Part shown: piece by piece, positions 13,001-25,400 of the stretch
How positions within the stretch are numbered: position 1 is the stretch's first letter
Layout of the letters: each line of letters starts with the position of its first letter
DNA from: Juglans regia
Taxonomy: Eukaryota > Streptophyta > Magnoliopsida > Fagales > Juglandaceae
Assembly (NCBI RefSeq): GCF_001411555.2
Contig: NC_049912.1
Span: forward strand, 26,421,722-26,485,721
DNA length: 64,000 nucleotides
Direction: 5' to 3'
Made by a program: the position numbers and the translations under genes
The notes under the pieces: model-generated
Database searches by the model: none
Told to the model about the DNA's origin: nothing
The model's input: the letters and a program-made list of their open reading frames with translations, nothing else

Positions 13001-14353
13001 AAATAAACATTGCTGGAAAAATTGAGTGGAAAGGGACCATGACTAGCATCATAAATATTCTGTCACATGATACAGTGACATTGTCACGTATCTCAAAAAA
13101 AGAAAAATAGCATTGTCATGACCATATTCCAAACCATCAATACTTTTAGAAAATAATAATAACTATATTATTCCGAATTAGGCAATAAATTTTAATAATA
13201 AATACAATAGTTGGCTTGAGATCTAAAAATTTTTCTGTATGTATTATATCACGGATGTAACTTTTTTTTTATAAATGAATGAAGTCAATTTCTCATAAAA
13301 AAAAAAAAAAAAAAAAAGAGCCTCTCTAGTCTCCACCCACACCTACTTTCTTTTTGTGAGCCTTGCAACTACGGATAATTAATTTTTCCAGAGTCTAGTT
13401 GTAGACGCAGAGTTTCTAGTCACTGGGATCGGAATGCTAATTTCTCTATTTATAAAATAAAATTTATAAATTGACGTGATATATTATACGCAAATTATTT
13501 AAAAAAGAGATTTACGATACGATATAGTCACGTTAATTCATAAAATTATTTATTATGAGATGTGTTTGAGAATCATATATGTCCAGTAAAAAAACATATA
13601 TACCTTGAGCTTGCTCTGGTGTAGAAGCCGGCATTGATGCAAGAACCACCACCCAAAACTCTAGCTCTAGCATTAATGACCCCATCTGTGGAAACAAAGG
13701 CTTGGGAAGCAGAAGTTGGAGAAGTGTCTGCTAGGGCAATGTGGAAGTTCCTTAGAAATGAGACATTGGCATTAGAGAAAGGAACACCCCCTCTTTCAAG
13801 CAACAGAACACTGAAGTTTTGAGACAGGGTGGCAGCCAAAGGACACCCGGCTGTGCCACCTCCCACGATTATGTAGTCATATGCTGCATTATTGTTGCCT
13901 CCACTCGGCGGCGATGATGATGATGATGGTGGTGATGATGATGAGAAAGAGCTCGCTCGTTTGATAAATGGATATCTGAATTCCAAGATATCCTCCTTAC
14001 CTGCATTATAATTTCCATGCATTTCATATTTTCACTCAGGAAAATTTTCAGCTTCACTGCATTTTCAGTACAGCAGCTAGAACTTCATAATTAAAGGCAA
14101 AGAAAAGATACCCAGTAGTACTAAAGGAGATTTTGCTAGATAGTTATGAACAGAAAAAACAAAGAAGTATATATATATATATATATAATACTTTGAACAC
14201 AGAGACATGGAAAACAGTATGGCCATAAGAAATTATATAGCTTGAGATGCTGAAAGAAATGTGAGCAAGCAGAAAACCTTGAGAATGAGAGTGTGAGCTC
14301 AAGAGACATAGAACCAAACAGAAAAAGAGCTTCCCTGCCCCAACTAAAGCCAT
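10073..14353 (-). CDS. HOTHEAD-like GMC oxidoreductase (FAD-dependent)
   Basis: Six exons join in phase: 14278-14353, 13604-14000, 11692-12002, 11221-11606, 10237-10805 and 10073-10127. They total 1794 nt (597 residues plus stop), the usual size for the family. Residues 1-25 form a secretion signal (MALVGAGKLFFCLVLCLLSS). An FAD-binding Rossmann motif, YDYIIVGGGTAGCPLA, lies at about 66-79. The GMC signature GAIGTPQMLLLSGIG is in exon 4. The catalytic block WHYHGGC (His about 532-534) and NPQATVMMMGR (Asn about 570) are in exon 5. HOTHEAD-type enzymes act in the extracellular or ER route of long-chain dicarboxylic fatty acid (cutin) formation and prevent organ fusion; mandelonitrile lyases are relatives. 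The start is the only ATG that gives a signal peptide. All splice sites are GT-AG. A Ser/Pro-rich linker at about 43-60 is low complexity. The enzyme's exact substrate cannot be read from sequence. Confidence 0.93.
12617..12790. repeat. MITE-like inverted repeat in HOTHEAD-like intron 2
   Basis: The left arm has AATCTTATAAATTGACATAA and the right arm has the near complement (ACATCAATTTATGAAATTAT), surrounding a TAAAATTAATTTTATTA centre. A related fragment lies at about 13450-13560 in the same intron. It is non-coding. Confidence 0.5.
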
Positions 14354-14473
14354 TGAAACCGCAGACAAAGGTGACAAAGGCTCCCAGAATTAACTCTTAC
14401 AGAAAGAAGGCTTTTGGTCTTTATGGCCTCAATGTGGCTGTCTCTGGTTGGCCTGTGTTTTATGAGTGTACAC

Positions 14474-14474
<1 letters not shown>

Positions 14475-14540
<66 letters not shown>
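14475..14540. repeat. Compound (TA)n(TG)n microsatellite in HOTHEAD-like 5' region
   Basis: About 25 TA units are followed by about seven TG units. The tract begins about 120 bp upstream of the HOTHEAD-like ATG (14353), so it lies in its promoter or 5' UTR. It is likely to be length-polymorphic. Confidence 0.9.
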
Positions 14541-14541
<1 letters not shown>

Positions 14542-15296
14542 ACATGTCCGACCATATATATATACGTAAAAAAATATACAAAATTCAGCTGTCATTTCAT
14601 GTAAGATGACCGAAATGAATGCCACAGTTGGAGTACTTATGAATTCGTAGCCGTTGGATAAACTCCTTTTGTAATGAGTAATGTGATCATGTCCGACCAT
14701 GCATGTGACAGCTCACTCACCAGCCTACATTATGAGAAATATTGTATGTATTAATTTAGGCAGATAGATATATTTCTTGAAGAAGACTGGAGTAGGGAAA
14801 AATTATTATTAGGTACGTAATCCATAATTAAAATGATTTATATAAATTTTAATTTTAATTGATATGATATGATATGATATCTTGTGATAAAATGAAAATT
14901 CGTATATCATTTTGATTTTGCAGGGTTTGGAAAAAGGTTGATTAGTCAGAAAAGAATAGCTTAGAATTACCTCCAACTTTCTGCCATTGCCCCACTCATA
15001 GGCCCTGCTACAATTTTCAACTGTTTGTTTCTTCTGGCTCCGTAATACATTTATTGTAAAGTGACTTTTTATGGTTTAGTTTCTCAAGGTAATGCATAAG
15101 CGAGAATGTTAGAAACGATTGTGTAAGTATTATGTATTTTTTTTAAAAAAGAATTGAATCTATTCCTAAAATATTAACTTTTTCCGTGGTGTTTGCACAT
15201 TTTATAGCTGTAAATATCATTTTTTGATGCCTAGATCTGTTAATTTATCAAAATTTTCAGAAATCGAGAGAAAATGCGAATTTAATATTTGATTTA

Positions 15297-15344
15297 TATC
15301 TACAATTAGTAATTTTTTTTTGAAGTTATCTACAATTAGTAATT
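15297..15344 (-). repeat. Micro-insertion with 18-bp target duplication
   Basis: TATCTACAATTAGTAATT occurs at 15297-15314 and again at 15327-15344. Between them is only TTTTTTTGAAGT, which on the minus strand is ACTTC plus poly(A). The long exact duplication around an A-tail indicates target-primed insertion of almost nothing but a tail. Confidence 0.55.
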
Positions 15345-15483
15345 GAAATGTGGGAGTGAATTATTGGAATTCAAATGTTTCGTTTCAGATACTATGTTAT
15401 GTTAAAGTCATTAATTGTCTCAAATGCTAAAACTGATGGAGATGGAAAAATGTGCCATTGTTATTATGTTGTCAACCTTTTGA

Positions 15484-15486
<3 letters not shown>

Positions 15487-15523
<37 letters not shown>
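15487..15523. repeat. (TA)n microsatellite
   Basis: About 18 TA units in intergenic DNA. Confidence 0.9.
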
Positions 15524-15525
<2 letters not shown>

Positions 15526-15946
15526 TTTGGTTCTGCATGGGATGGGTGGCATTTTCCGAAGCATTTGTTGTGTTACAGATCATTGCAGCAAAGCAATATA
15601 TAGGATATCCATGAATTATCTACTGGTTGATGAAGTGTTCTTGGTGACTTTGACGCATGCATGAGTGAGTCTTTCAGATTGCAGCTTTGGAAACAGTGTT
15701 TTTCTTGTCTTTCAATCAGATTTTATTTTTTCACATCTTTATTCGTGGAGTGTTAGGATATTTTGGATTTATTATTTTTATCATTTATATTTTGCCGATT
15801 GTGTCAGTATATTATTTTTACGCTTTTTCTCGATATGCTTTTTCTCTTCTGCAGATTGTATATTTTGTCTTTTTAATAAAAAGTTAACAGAAAACAAGAA
15901 TTTCCGTTTAATGGTCATTTGATAGCCACTTATATAATAGTAATAG

Positions 15947-15950
<4 letters not shown>

Positions 15951-15994
<44 letters not shown>
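15951..15994. repeat. (TA)n microsatellite
   Basis: About 22 TA units in intergenic DNA. Confidence 0.9.
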
Positions 15995-15996
<2 letters not shown>

Positions 15997-16049
15997 TGAC
16001 ATTCACCATGCACATTCACATGCCGCTTGATGATATATCTAAATAAGCA

Positions 16050-16265
16050 TTTGGAATTGGGAAATGCTAGGTTGCCCTCCAAATGTACCTCTTAGTGCAT
16101 TTGTTTTTTTGCTTTTTTTTTTTAAATGTTAAAACAACACACATACACAAATTTACTAGTAGTTACTTTTTTAAACATTTAAAAAAATAAAAATAAAAAT
16201 AAAATACACTAAGGGCACTTTTGGGAACACTTTTAGAGGGCAACCAGGCATTTTCTTTTGGAATT
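16050..16265. mobile_element. Non-autonomous MITE with 9-bp target duplication (Mutator-like)
   Basis: The 198-bp element at 16059-16256 has terminal inverted repeats. The left end contains GAAATGCTAGGTTGCCCTC and the complement of the right end contains GAAAATGCCTGGTTGCCCTC. It is flanked by an exact 9-bp duplication, TTTGGAATT (16050-16058 and 16257-16265). The interior is nearly palindromic (TTTAAATGTT and AACATTTAAA arms) and non-coding. A 9-bp duplication is typical of Mutator-like elements; assignment to that superfamily is inference. Confidence 0.75.
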
Positions 16266-18016
16266 CTTGCATTTTCTACGTTTTTATTCATGTGTAAATC
16301 CCAATGCTCAGTGCAAAAGTCAAAGCTGATCTCTTTTGGTGTTTTAAGATCGTTCCCTCATCAAATAGAGAAGTTTGCAGTTCGTGCCTGCAGGTTCATT
16401 TATTTCATCCAATGCCTGGACCCAAACTTGACACCAATATTGCAGTTAACAATTTTGACAGCAAAAAGGGACCCTGTCTCATTGATGTACAGAGCAATCT
16501 GTAAATAGGACTGATCATTGTGGGGGGCTGTATGAAAAATGATGAGTGTCTCTAGATGAACATGAATTTCCCTTAACTTAAAGAGTATTTCTATTTGAAA
16601 ATTGGTGTGTTTTACTCGTACAAATGTTACACCGTTGACACAACAAGATTTGATTTACGGATCAAATCAAATCATGTCATGTCAGTAACACGGAGTATGT
16701 AGCATCATCCATCCACACTGGCTTGCAAATATAATTATTCTTTACTATGAGCTTGTCAAAATCATTAGCTAAAATTTTAACATAGCAACACTACATTTGG
16801 ACATGGTAGAAATTGTGGACCTGTATGCATCCAGAGCATGCATACAATCCTCAGCTACCTCCAGCTTACATATTTTTCTCACAAGAACAAGACAACATTG
16901 CCACGAATAGAGGTGCAGCAGCAAATTTATGAAATATCATGCTGGAAAATATATTTCATTTTATAGGTTTATTATCTATGCTGAAAGTGAAAGCCCCTGT
17001 TAAAACCACAAGGTCCCTACCTCACTTACCTTTCAGAAAATAATAAATTTTGTCTTGAATATGTCCTGGAAACAATAATATCAGAGCTCATGTTTTCATT
17101 TTTTTTATTTTTTATTTTTTATTTTTTATTTTGGTGTGTCACGTGGTGACATTGAAGAGATAAAAATTGGTACAAAATAGTATTTTCACCCCTACTTAAT
17201 TTAATTTATTTTTTCAGAAAATTATGTTTTGATATTAATTTTGATTTATTTCAAATGCTCATCCCATTGTAAAGCAATCTTAATCCGAAAACAGGACTCT
17301 ATTCCTTTTTCTTTTTTTTTTAATAAATATTTTTTTGGATAGTGAGAATTTTGCTGTATTCTGAAGAGTTCAAAGTTCAAACTAGTTGCAGAAGACTCAA
17401 AACTCTTTAACATTATCTTAACGGTCAAATGATGTAATATTATCATCATATGAAGATACAAAGCAATGTATACTGCTTAATTCAAGAGTTAAACAACATA
17501 GTAGTTGAATTAGAATTCCAGCCTTGAGGCCTGGAGTTTCAATTACACAGCTGTGAAGTTTATCAATAACTGATCTTTCTTGCATAATTATACTGCCAAA
17601 TTTGTTTCCAGCTGGCTTCTGAATGAAGGAGAACAATACATAAGAGTATCATCATTTAACCAATTTCGGTAAATTACAATCACACAACATTACAACTCAG
17701 TACAAAATTGAATACAAACCAGCATAATGAACTACCATCAGCATGTGACAGAAGAGACCTGTTGCTTACCCAACAAATAAAAAATCATAATAGAGCACCT
17801 AACTTTTATGTAAAAACTAATAATGGGGCTTCCTTGCGGCAAACCCGCCCCCCCCTTCCGGCACATCAACAAAAATCAATGCCTTCAAAACCTATTCCTC
17901 TCGCTCTCACAGGCTCGTGAGAGTTGAACTTCATGGACCATACAGATGCAACAACCTGCCAAGGAGTAGGTAGAATGCCGAAGAAAATTGCTCCTTAATC
18001 AAAAGGATTAGTTCCC

Positions 18017-19428
18017 TTAGTCTTCTTTTGAGTTGCTGGAGTATTCAGATGAAGTTACTTCAGATGAAGCACTGGATGACGTATCACCGCTGGAGCTAAC
18101 TCCATTCCTAAAGCTCTTTGATGCTAGTGCAGGGTTTCTTTGTGGATCATTAGCTGCAGGCACTTGCCCCTCCTCTGCTAATCTTTTAAGAAGATTCATT
18201 ACCGTGGGAAGGAACTTTGAAGACAAGGAGATAAGACCAGGAAGCTGTTGAGTTACACAGTCACAGGTGAAACTTGTTAGAATCTTTTGCAAAAACACAA
18301 AATGAATTGTCAAAGACACAAAACTATACTCAAAAAGGCGTTTTTGTGATAATTGGAAGAAAAACGACTTCAACTTAATTGATATTCATGGCGCTTGCTT
18401 TTTGGTGTTGCTCTTGTATACGACGTGTATACAGGTGCTCCTTTCTGCGATTTCCTTAATGAAATATTATTACTTAATACTGGTTGCCTATAAACAGACT
18501 TTGTTGGTTAAAATCTCACTAAATCATTCAGAAACGGTCAACTAACCAGCAGAATCAACTTACGAAGGTATGTTCCATCAAATGATTTTTCTAAACCCTA
18601 ATCTTCAGAGTAACAAACAGAAAAATGAGAGGAAAAATAAAATGACAACTACAAGCTGCTCATTCAAAACTGGTTTGAGTAAGAATTTCAATTATGTGAT
18701 TTGCGCTTATCAGGTCTGAACTTTAATTCAAGAGCCTATTAGTATATGAAACAGAAATTAGTTGAATTAGAATTTGAGTCTCAAGTTCTTCCCTCTTTTT
18801 AATGATAGGTAAAATAAAATTTTATTGAATCAAGTAAATAGGCAAAAGCCAAGTACACAGGACTCGAGTTTTATTTTCCTGGTGCACTTTTAAGCAATTA
18901 ACCAGCTTTAGAGCTTTCAAAAAACCAACATTGCTGGAACCAACCACAGATTAACAATAAAATGGGGCTTAAACAGTCACAGTAGAACATGATACTCACC
19001 GCACCATTACGGAATTCACCCGAAATATCCAGTTGCACCCATAAGGCTTTCATGAGTAGAAAAGCAACAAATATCACTCCCAAATACAAAGGATTTCTGC
19101 CATTAAAAAAAAATATCTCTATAAGTTAAATCATTTCCTTTTATAAGTAGTATGAATTAAATCATTGAACATAAGGATACAACATTAACCCGAACAATAT
19201 AAAATTTCATAATACGTGAAAATATGTACCTTAGAAGCGTCATAAATTCATTGAATCCCAAGACTATCAAAGCAGCAATTGCCCATGGTGGCGGCAACCA
19301 GTTGTTACTGCGCTTGTTGGCTTCCTGAAAGAACCAATAAGAGTGAAACAGATTTATGATTGTTACCAACTTAAGCGAGAATGATTGATAAATTCGTCAG
19401 AAATTCATGTACACCTTCAACTAGCTGT

Positions 19429-19470
<42 letters not shown>

Positions 19471-22400
19471 AGAATCAATATTTAAAATAAGAATCTCGGT
19501 TAATATGTAAAGTATCATGCCTGTGCAGCAATGGCCTGAGAGACACTATATTCAGTCTCTGCCTTGAATTGCCTCCACAAAGATTTGCACTGGACAGGTG
19601 TAATCAATGTTTTTGCGGGTGAAACCTGTATGGAAAAGAGCAATCACATTAACTAATTAGAGTTTTAAGGGTAAACCAATGGTATCAAACAATGAGATAA
19701 AGAAAAATGAGATAGAGAAATGGAATCATAATAAACCCTCAAGTCCACTCTCGTAGCTTGGTGGCCTTAAGTAATCAGTTTCCGAAATCAAGACCATATT
19801 TGTTTTTATTACTACAATTATCTTTATTTTATTTTATTTTCTGATAAGCAAGCATTTAAGTGTTATGTACTCAGCTCTCAACTCAAACTAAGCTTCAAAC
19901 CCAATTTAATTGGGGTTGGCTACATAGATCCTTATCAACCAATTAGGGACAACCACATCTACTTTTTACTGTCATTCTATCCTATCCTTTGTGTAGACAT
20001 ACTGTGTACTAGGTTCATGCCCCTTATGATGATTCTTTAATGAATTATATTACTTAAAGAAAATACAAGTCGAAATTTGTGCTGAACTAGATTAACCCAC
20101 TTGGCAGCATGGACCTGTTGACTTCAGCTGGAGCTAAAAGCACCAAAAATAGAGTCGTTTACAAATTTTCATAAGATTTTAGTCAAAAAAAGCTTTTAGA
20201 GTCAATTATATCTGTTTTATACCATCAAGGTTCAAGAATTAACTTGTCAGCACAGAATTATATAGTTTGGAAATAAGAACTTCAGCATAACCAAAAGTCA
20301 CCTCTTCCCAAGTGCTTGACGCCAGTGGATCAAATGTTGTGGCACTCCTATCTTTAAGGGTAGCATTTGCAGAATCCACCAAAGCAACAGACAGAGTGTT
20401 CTCGATACTATCGTTATCATCATCATCCAAACGGATGACAGCCATAACAGACAGCAATTTTAAGGACTGGACAAGTTAATAGAAATAATTAACAAAAATA
20501 CAATACAGATTCAAAAAAAAAAACTATATAAACTGTGGCATACTGCAGAGCGAGCAGTTTTGGTGATTGCACGAATGTCTTCCTTCCCAGTCCAAACCCG
20601 TGGCATTGAATCAGAATCATGACTAAACAATGTCGAAAACCTGTTTGCAACTTAAAGTCAGTCCCCACAAAATAATCTGAGAGAGAACAAACAATTGGAT
20701 TTGGATGTTGCTAGGAGCTGCTACCTGTCCTTCATATGGATCAAGACCCTTCCAGCTTCTTCTCTCGCTTTTGCTTCAACCACCCCTCTTGCATAGTTTT
20801 CTATACTTCCAAGCATTTTATCCTTCGATTGTCCATCCATGTCAAAACCAGAAAGTGCACCAGAAAGCCCAGAGACAGCAGCTTCAGTCTCACGCCTAAA
20901 AAGTTTTCTTATTGCTGGCCAGGTGTCACTACTAGCTCCATCTAAAAGAGCTTCGACAGGTCCAGATAATGCCTCTTTCAATTTTGCCTGCAAATTTGAA
21001 AGGATCATCAGCAAGGCTTATAACGGCCTATTTTGCTAACTTTATATATCAATAGACTGAAGACCACTAAAACAAAGTTCACCATATGAAATGGTCATTA
21101 ATCACAAAGGCACAACCAGTTGTGTGCAAGGACAGTGGCCTATTGAAATTCAAAAGGTAAAATTTGAAAGGGACTTGTTTGGCTTTAATCAAATTGATTA
21201 CCAATGATGTTACTAGTAACTTATTGATTGGGCTAAAAACTTTCTAGCTCGTAGTTATTGAGTCAATACAAAAACGAATCTTCTTTTTTATAAGTAATCA
21301 AAATTCATTAAAACCCAAAGGGTGTACACAAGCACAGAGAATTTTATTTTTGATAGGTGAAATAAAATTTAAATAATAGAAGAGAGAAGGCGTTGCCCAG
21401 CATATACTTTTTGTCAGCAATAGAGACATTATCATGTCATAGTCATTAGTCTTTTCCAAGTGCTTTTTTCTTTTTCTTTGTTGGTCTAATGAACATTCTG
21501 GCTTAAACTTATAATTTACACTAGTGACCATACTATTTTAATATATTTTCCATCAACTGTAAATGTTACCAATTCACCAAATTCTGGAATCTTAGCATTG
21601 TCACTTAGCTTGACGACAGTCAGTTGAGTAAAAAAGGGTGAGTAAAAAAGGATAATGTAAACTACCTCATAGTGAGCAGTAATTTCAGCAAGCTTGGCAG
21701 TACGGACAGAAGTGATATGTGCATCTATATCGCGATGAAGTTTATCCCTGACTTTAGATGTGTCCCACTTCGCTTGTTCAATAACAACATCTGCAAGGCT
21801 AATGTGTTAATATACACATCGTTCACAAATAACTTATCCATAAAACCATCCAGAATACTAAACCTCTCTAGTCTCCAGATTTTATCACTTTCCTATAATT
21901 GATTCATAGAAATGAACCAAAGACCAAACTGTTTTGTTCAAAAACATGTTTCAAGGACTACAATGAATATTTCAACTTCTTTTGTCCTCATAGTTTTGTA
22001 ATTTAAAAGCCTCGTAATTTTTTGCTTCTTTTGACCTTTGCTTTTGTGTTGATTCCAATCGATTTTAAATATGGAACAGAAGTTTCAAATTAAACCATAC
22101 CTGCACATCCTTCATCAAATCGAGCCATACAAAACTGTGTGCAGTTACGAGATGCTGAAGAAAACCCTTCCCCCCCATTCAGAGCTTTGTCAAATACTTC
22201 CTTAAATTTTTCTAAAGTTTCCGACCTTAGGTGTCCAAGCATGGATTGGAATGCCGGTTGGATAAGCTAACAAATTAGGAAGTACAAGCAATGAGAAAAT
22301 AGAACAAACTAAGTAATTAAATTAAGTAAATCTTGAATTAGAAGTATTATTGACCAAATCGGCCATGGGGTGGTTCCCCCGTCATAAAAAATAAATAAAT

Positions 22401-25400
22401 AAATAAAAAGAAGTATTATTGACCAAAAAAAGAAGCATATAAACATTTTGTGCTCAATCAAAAGAAAATCATGCAACAGCAACTCACTTGCTCTTAAAAG
22501 ACCAAGAAACTTCTTTTTTATAAGTAAATCTCTGCCATGAGTTGTCTTCGTAATCCAGTTGTTCAGTGATATTTGTCAAGATTGCTTGTTTTCTTATTGG
22601 TTGGTTGCAATGGGGTCATGTCAGAAGTTCCTTATTGATCAAAAGTTATTTGAGATGAAAAAGGAGAATGAGACATGGTGAAGAATTACGGAGAGCAGTC
22701 ACCAAGTTGTGAAATTTATTTCCATTGATGTTGAAGCAATGGTGTGGTTGGTTTCAGCAGTGAGGGACTGTGCAGCCTCAATGGGTTATTCTGAGTTTCT
22801 TAGAACTCGAAGGAAAAGGAATCGCGTGCTGGGGGCGCAGAGGTGTCATAATAACTATGGTCGGTTTCTGTCGTTATCGAAGTTTGGTCACGAGAAAAGG
22901 CAATGCCTGATTGTGGTGCCGAAAGGGGAGAAGGGGGAGGGATGGAGGAAGTTCGGTGGAACTTTGAAGGAGGTGATATCGCCACCCTCTGTTTCGAGTG
23001 AGAAAAACAGAGTTATAGAAAGGTTAGTAGTTGTTTCAAGGGCGGTAGATGGACGGAAGGGTTTATATGCGGAGTCACTGAGAAAACCATCATCGTCGGG
23101 GCTGGTGACTAATAGGGAGGAGCGTGGGGGATGCAAGGGTAACTCGGTGAAGTTTCCTCAGAATTTAATGCAAGAGCCCGTTCGTATTCCTAAAGGAGAT
23201 GAACAGTCTTTAACGAGTGTGTTGACTGGGGAAGGGGAGGTGATGTCGTGGAGGGCCATGCAGGAGGTGTTATTGGACTTGAATCATAAAGTGGATTGTT
23301 TGTTAAATTGGATGGACCTGGGTATGGGTATGGGTATGGGCTTCTCGGGCCATGAGAATTTGAGTAAGGCCCAAGTGGGTAGTATGAATGGAGAGAAGGG
23401 TTATGGGCTGGTCTCTGGTGTGGGCCGTAAGGAAGCGGTTGGAGTGAAAGGTAATTCAAAAGAAATTGGGTTGGGTTCCAATAAAGGCCCAAAGTGGGTA
23501 TGGAAGGAGAAAGGCCGAGTTTCATCCGATATTTCGGTATCGGGTGTATCGGCTAAGGTTTTTATTTCTTCCTCATCAGAGCCGACACGTGAGTTGCCGG
23601 TTCCAGCTCTGACGGAGATAGTTTCGCCAATCGTCGTTGAACCTCATGGTGGGTTGGTGCAGCACTCTCGGCCGGAGGAAGTAGAAGATGGGGGGAGTTG
23701 GTAGAGTATTGTGACAGTGGGGAAGAGATAGATGGGGGGGGTTCCTTAAACCCAATAGTGATTACAAACCCTTTGTCTGATAGAGTTCATACAAGGGATC
23801 TATTTCCAAGTTTGGTAAAGTAGATTTCGCCAAAGGAGGAGGGGATTCGGCATCTAGAAATGGTTGGGGAGGTTGATGGAGTTCTCGGCGTATCATCAGC
23901 GGAATTGAATGGTGCTTTGCAGATGGCTAGTCCTTCACAACATGTGGTGACAAAAGCTAGCTTTCAGATGGTAGTCAGTGAGAAAGAGGGCGACAAGCTG
24001 GTTGGAGAGGCTGTTTGAAAAATTTGAGGTGTATCAAGTTGTGAGAGAAATGTGTAAAAGATAAAACTCCAGGTCTGGATGGTTTTTCTACGGCTTTTTC
24101 TCAAGAGTGTTGGGATATAGTGAGAGAAGAATTGATGTGGGTTTTCTAAGAATTTTCTTCTTGTCATAAGTTAGAGAAGTCTATAAATGCTATATTTATT
24201 GCCCTCATTCCGAAGATAGCTGGTGTCTATGAGTTGAAGGATTTCCGTCTTATTAGTTTGGTGGGCGGGATTTATAAAATTATATCAAAGGTGTTAGCTA
24301 ACCGCATGAGTACGGTAATGGATAAAATCATTTCTAAACTTCAAAATGCTTTCGTTCGGGAATGGAAAATATTGGATTCAATTCTAATTACGAATAAATG
24401 TTTGGACAGCCGAATGAGGGAAGGTATCCCGAGGATTCTTTGCAAGCTTGACATGGAAAAGGCATATGACCACGTGTTGGGACTTTCTTTTTTATTTGCT
24501 AAGAAGATGTAGCTTTGGGAATAGGTGGTGTGGATGGGTTGAACAATGTGTTTCAACCGCTCGGTTTTCTGTTTTAGTAAATGGCAACTCTTGTGGCTTT
24601 TTTTAGAGTTCGAGGGGTTTGAGACAAGGGGATCCGTTATCCCCTTTTCTTTTTATTATAGTTATGGAGACGTTGAATCGTATGGTGGAGGCTGCAATAA
24701 GGGGTTTTTCTCTCTAGTTTCTCGGTGGGAAACAATAATAACGGTGTTATTTCAATTTCCCATTTACTATTTGCGGATGACACTCTTATTTTTTATAATG
24801 CTGATAGTGGACAGATTCAAGCTTTAAGGGTTGTATTATTATGTTTTGAAGCTGTCTTGGGCCTTAAGGTGAACTTGGGTAAGTCGGAATTGGTACCGGT
24901 GGGAGAAGTGAGGAATATTAACTACTTAGCGAATTTGTTGGGCTACAAAGTTGCTTTTCTTCCAATGAAATATCTTGAGCTTCAGTTGGGGGCATCTCTC
25001 AAAGCAAAGAATATTTGGGATGGTGTTGTAGAGAAGGTTGATTAAAGATTTTCGCGTTGGAAGAGGCTATATCTATCAAAAGGGGGGAGATTAACGCTTA
25101 TTAAAAGCCTCTTTCCAATCTTCCTACATATTATCTTTCTTTATTCTCATTACCGCTTGGTGTGGCAAACCGGATTGCGAAATTGTTTAGAGCATTTTTG
25201 TGGGGTGGCATGAGAGAGGAGAATAAATTTCATCTTGTGAGTTGGCATAGGGTGTGCTATCCGATTGTGAATGGAGGTTTGGGGGTGAGAAATTTGAGTA
25301 ATTTTAAAAAGGCACTACTAGGGAAGTGGTTGTGGAGGTATCAAATGGAAGGAGATTCATTGTGGAGAAAGGTTATTGATTGGAGTATGGATGTAATTGG

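Larger units (their letters stand above)
14541..18016. other. Intergenic, repeats only
   Basis: No supportable gene is present. The stretch holds a micro-insertion (15297-15344), two TA microsatellites (15487-15523, 15951-15994), a MITE with a 9-bp target duplication (16050-16265) and AT-rich filler. The final few hundred bases before 18017 are probably the 3' UTR of the RHD3-like gene, read on the minus strand. Confidence 0.6.

Noticed and set aside
14344..14700. Frames of 103-118 codons encoding runs of Tyr-Ile
   Set aside because: They translate a TA/TG microsatellite and have no other content.
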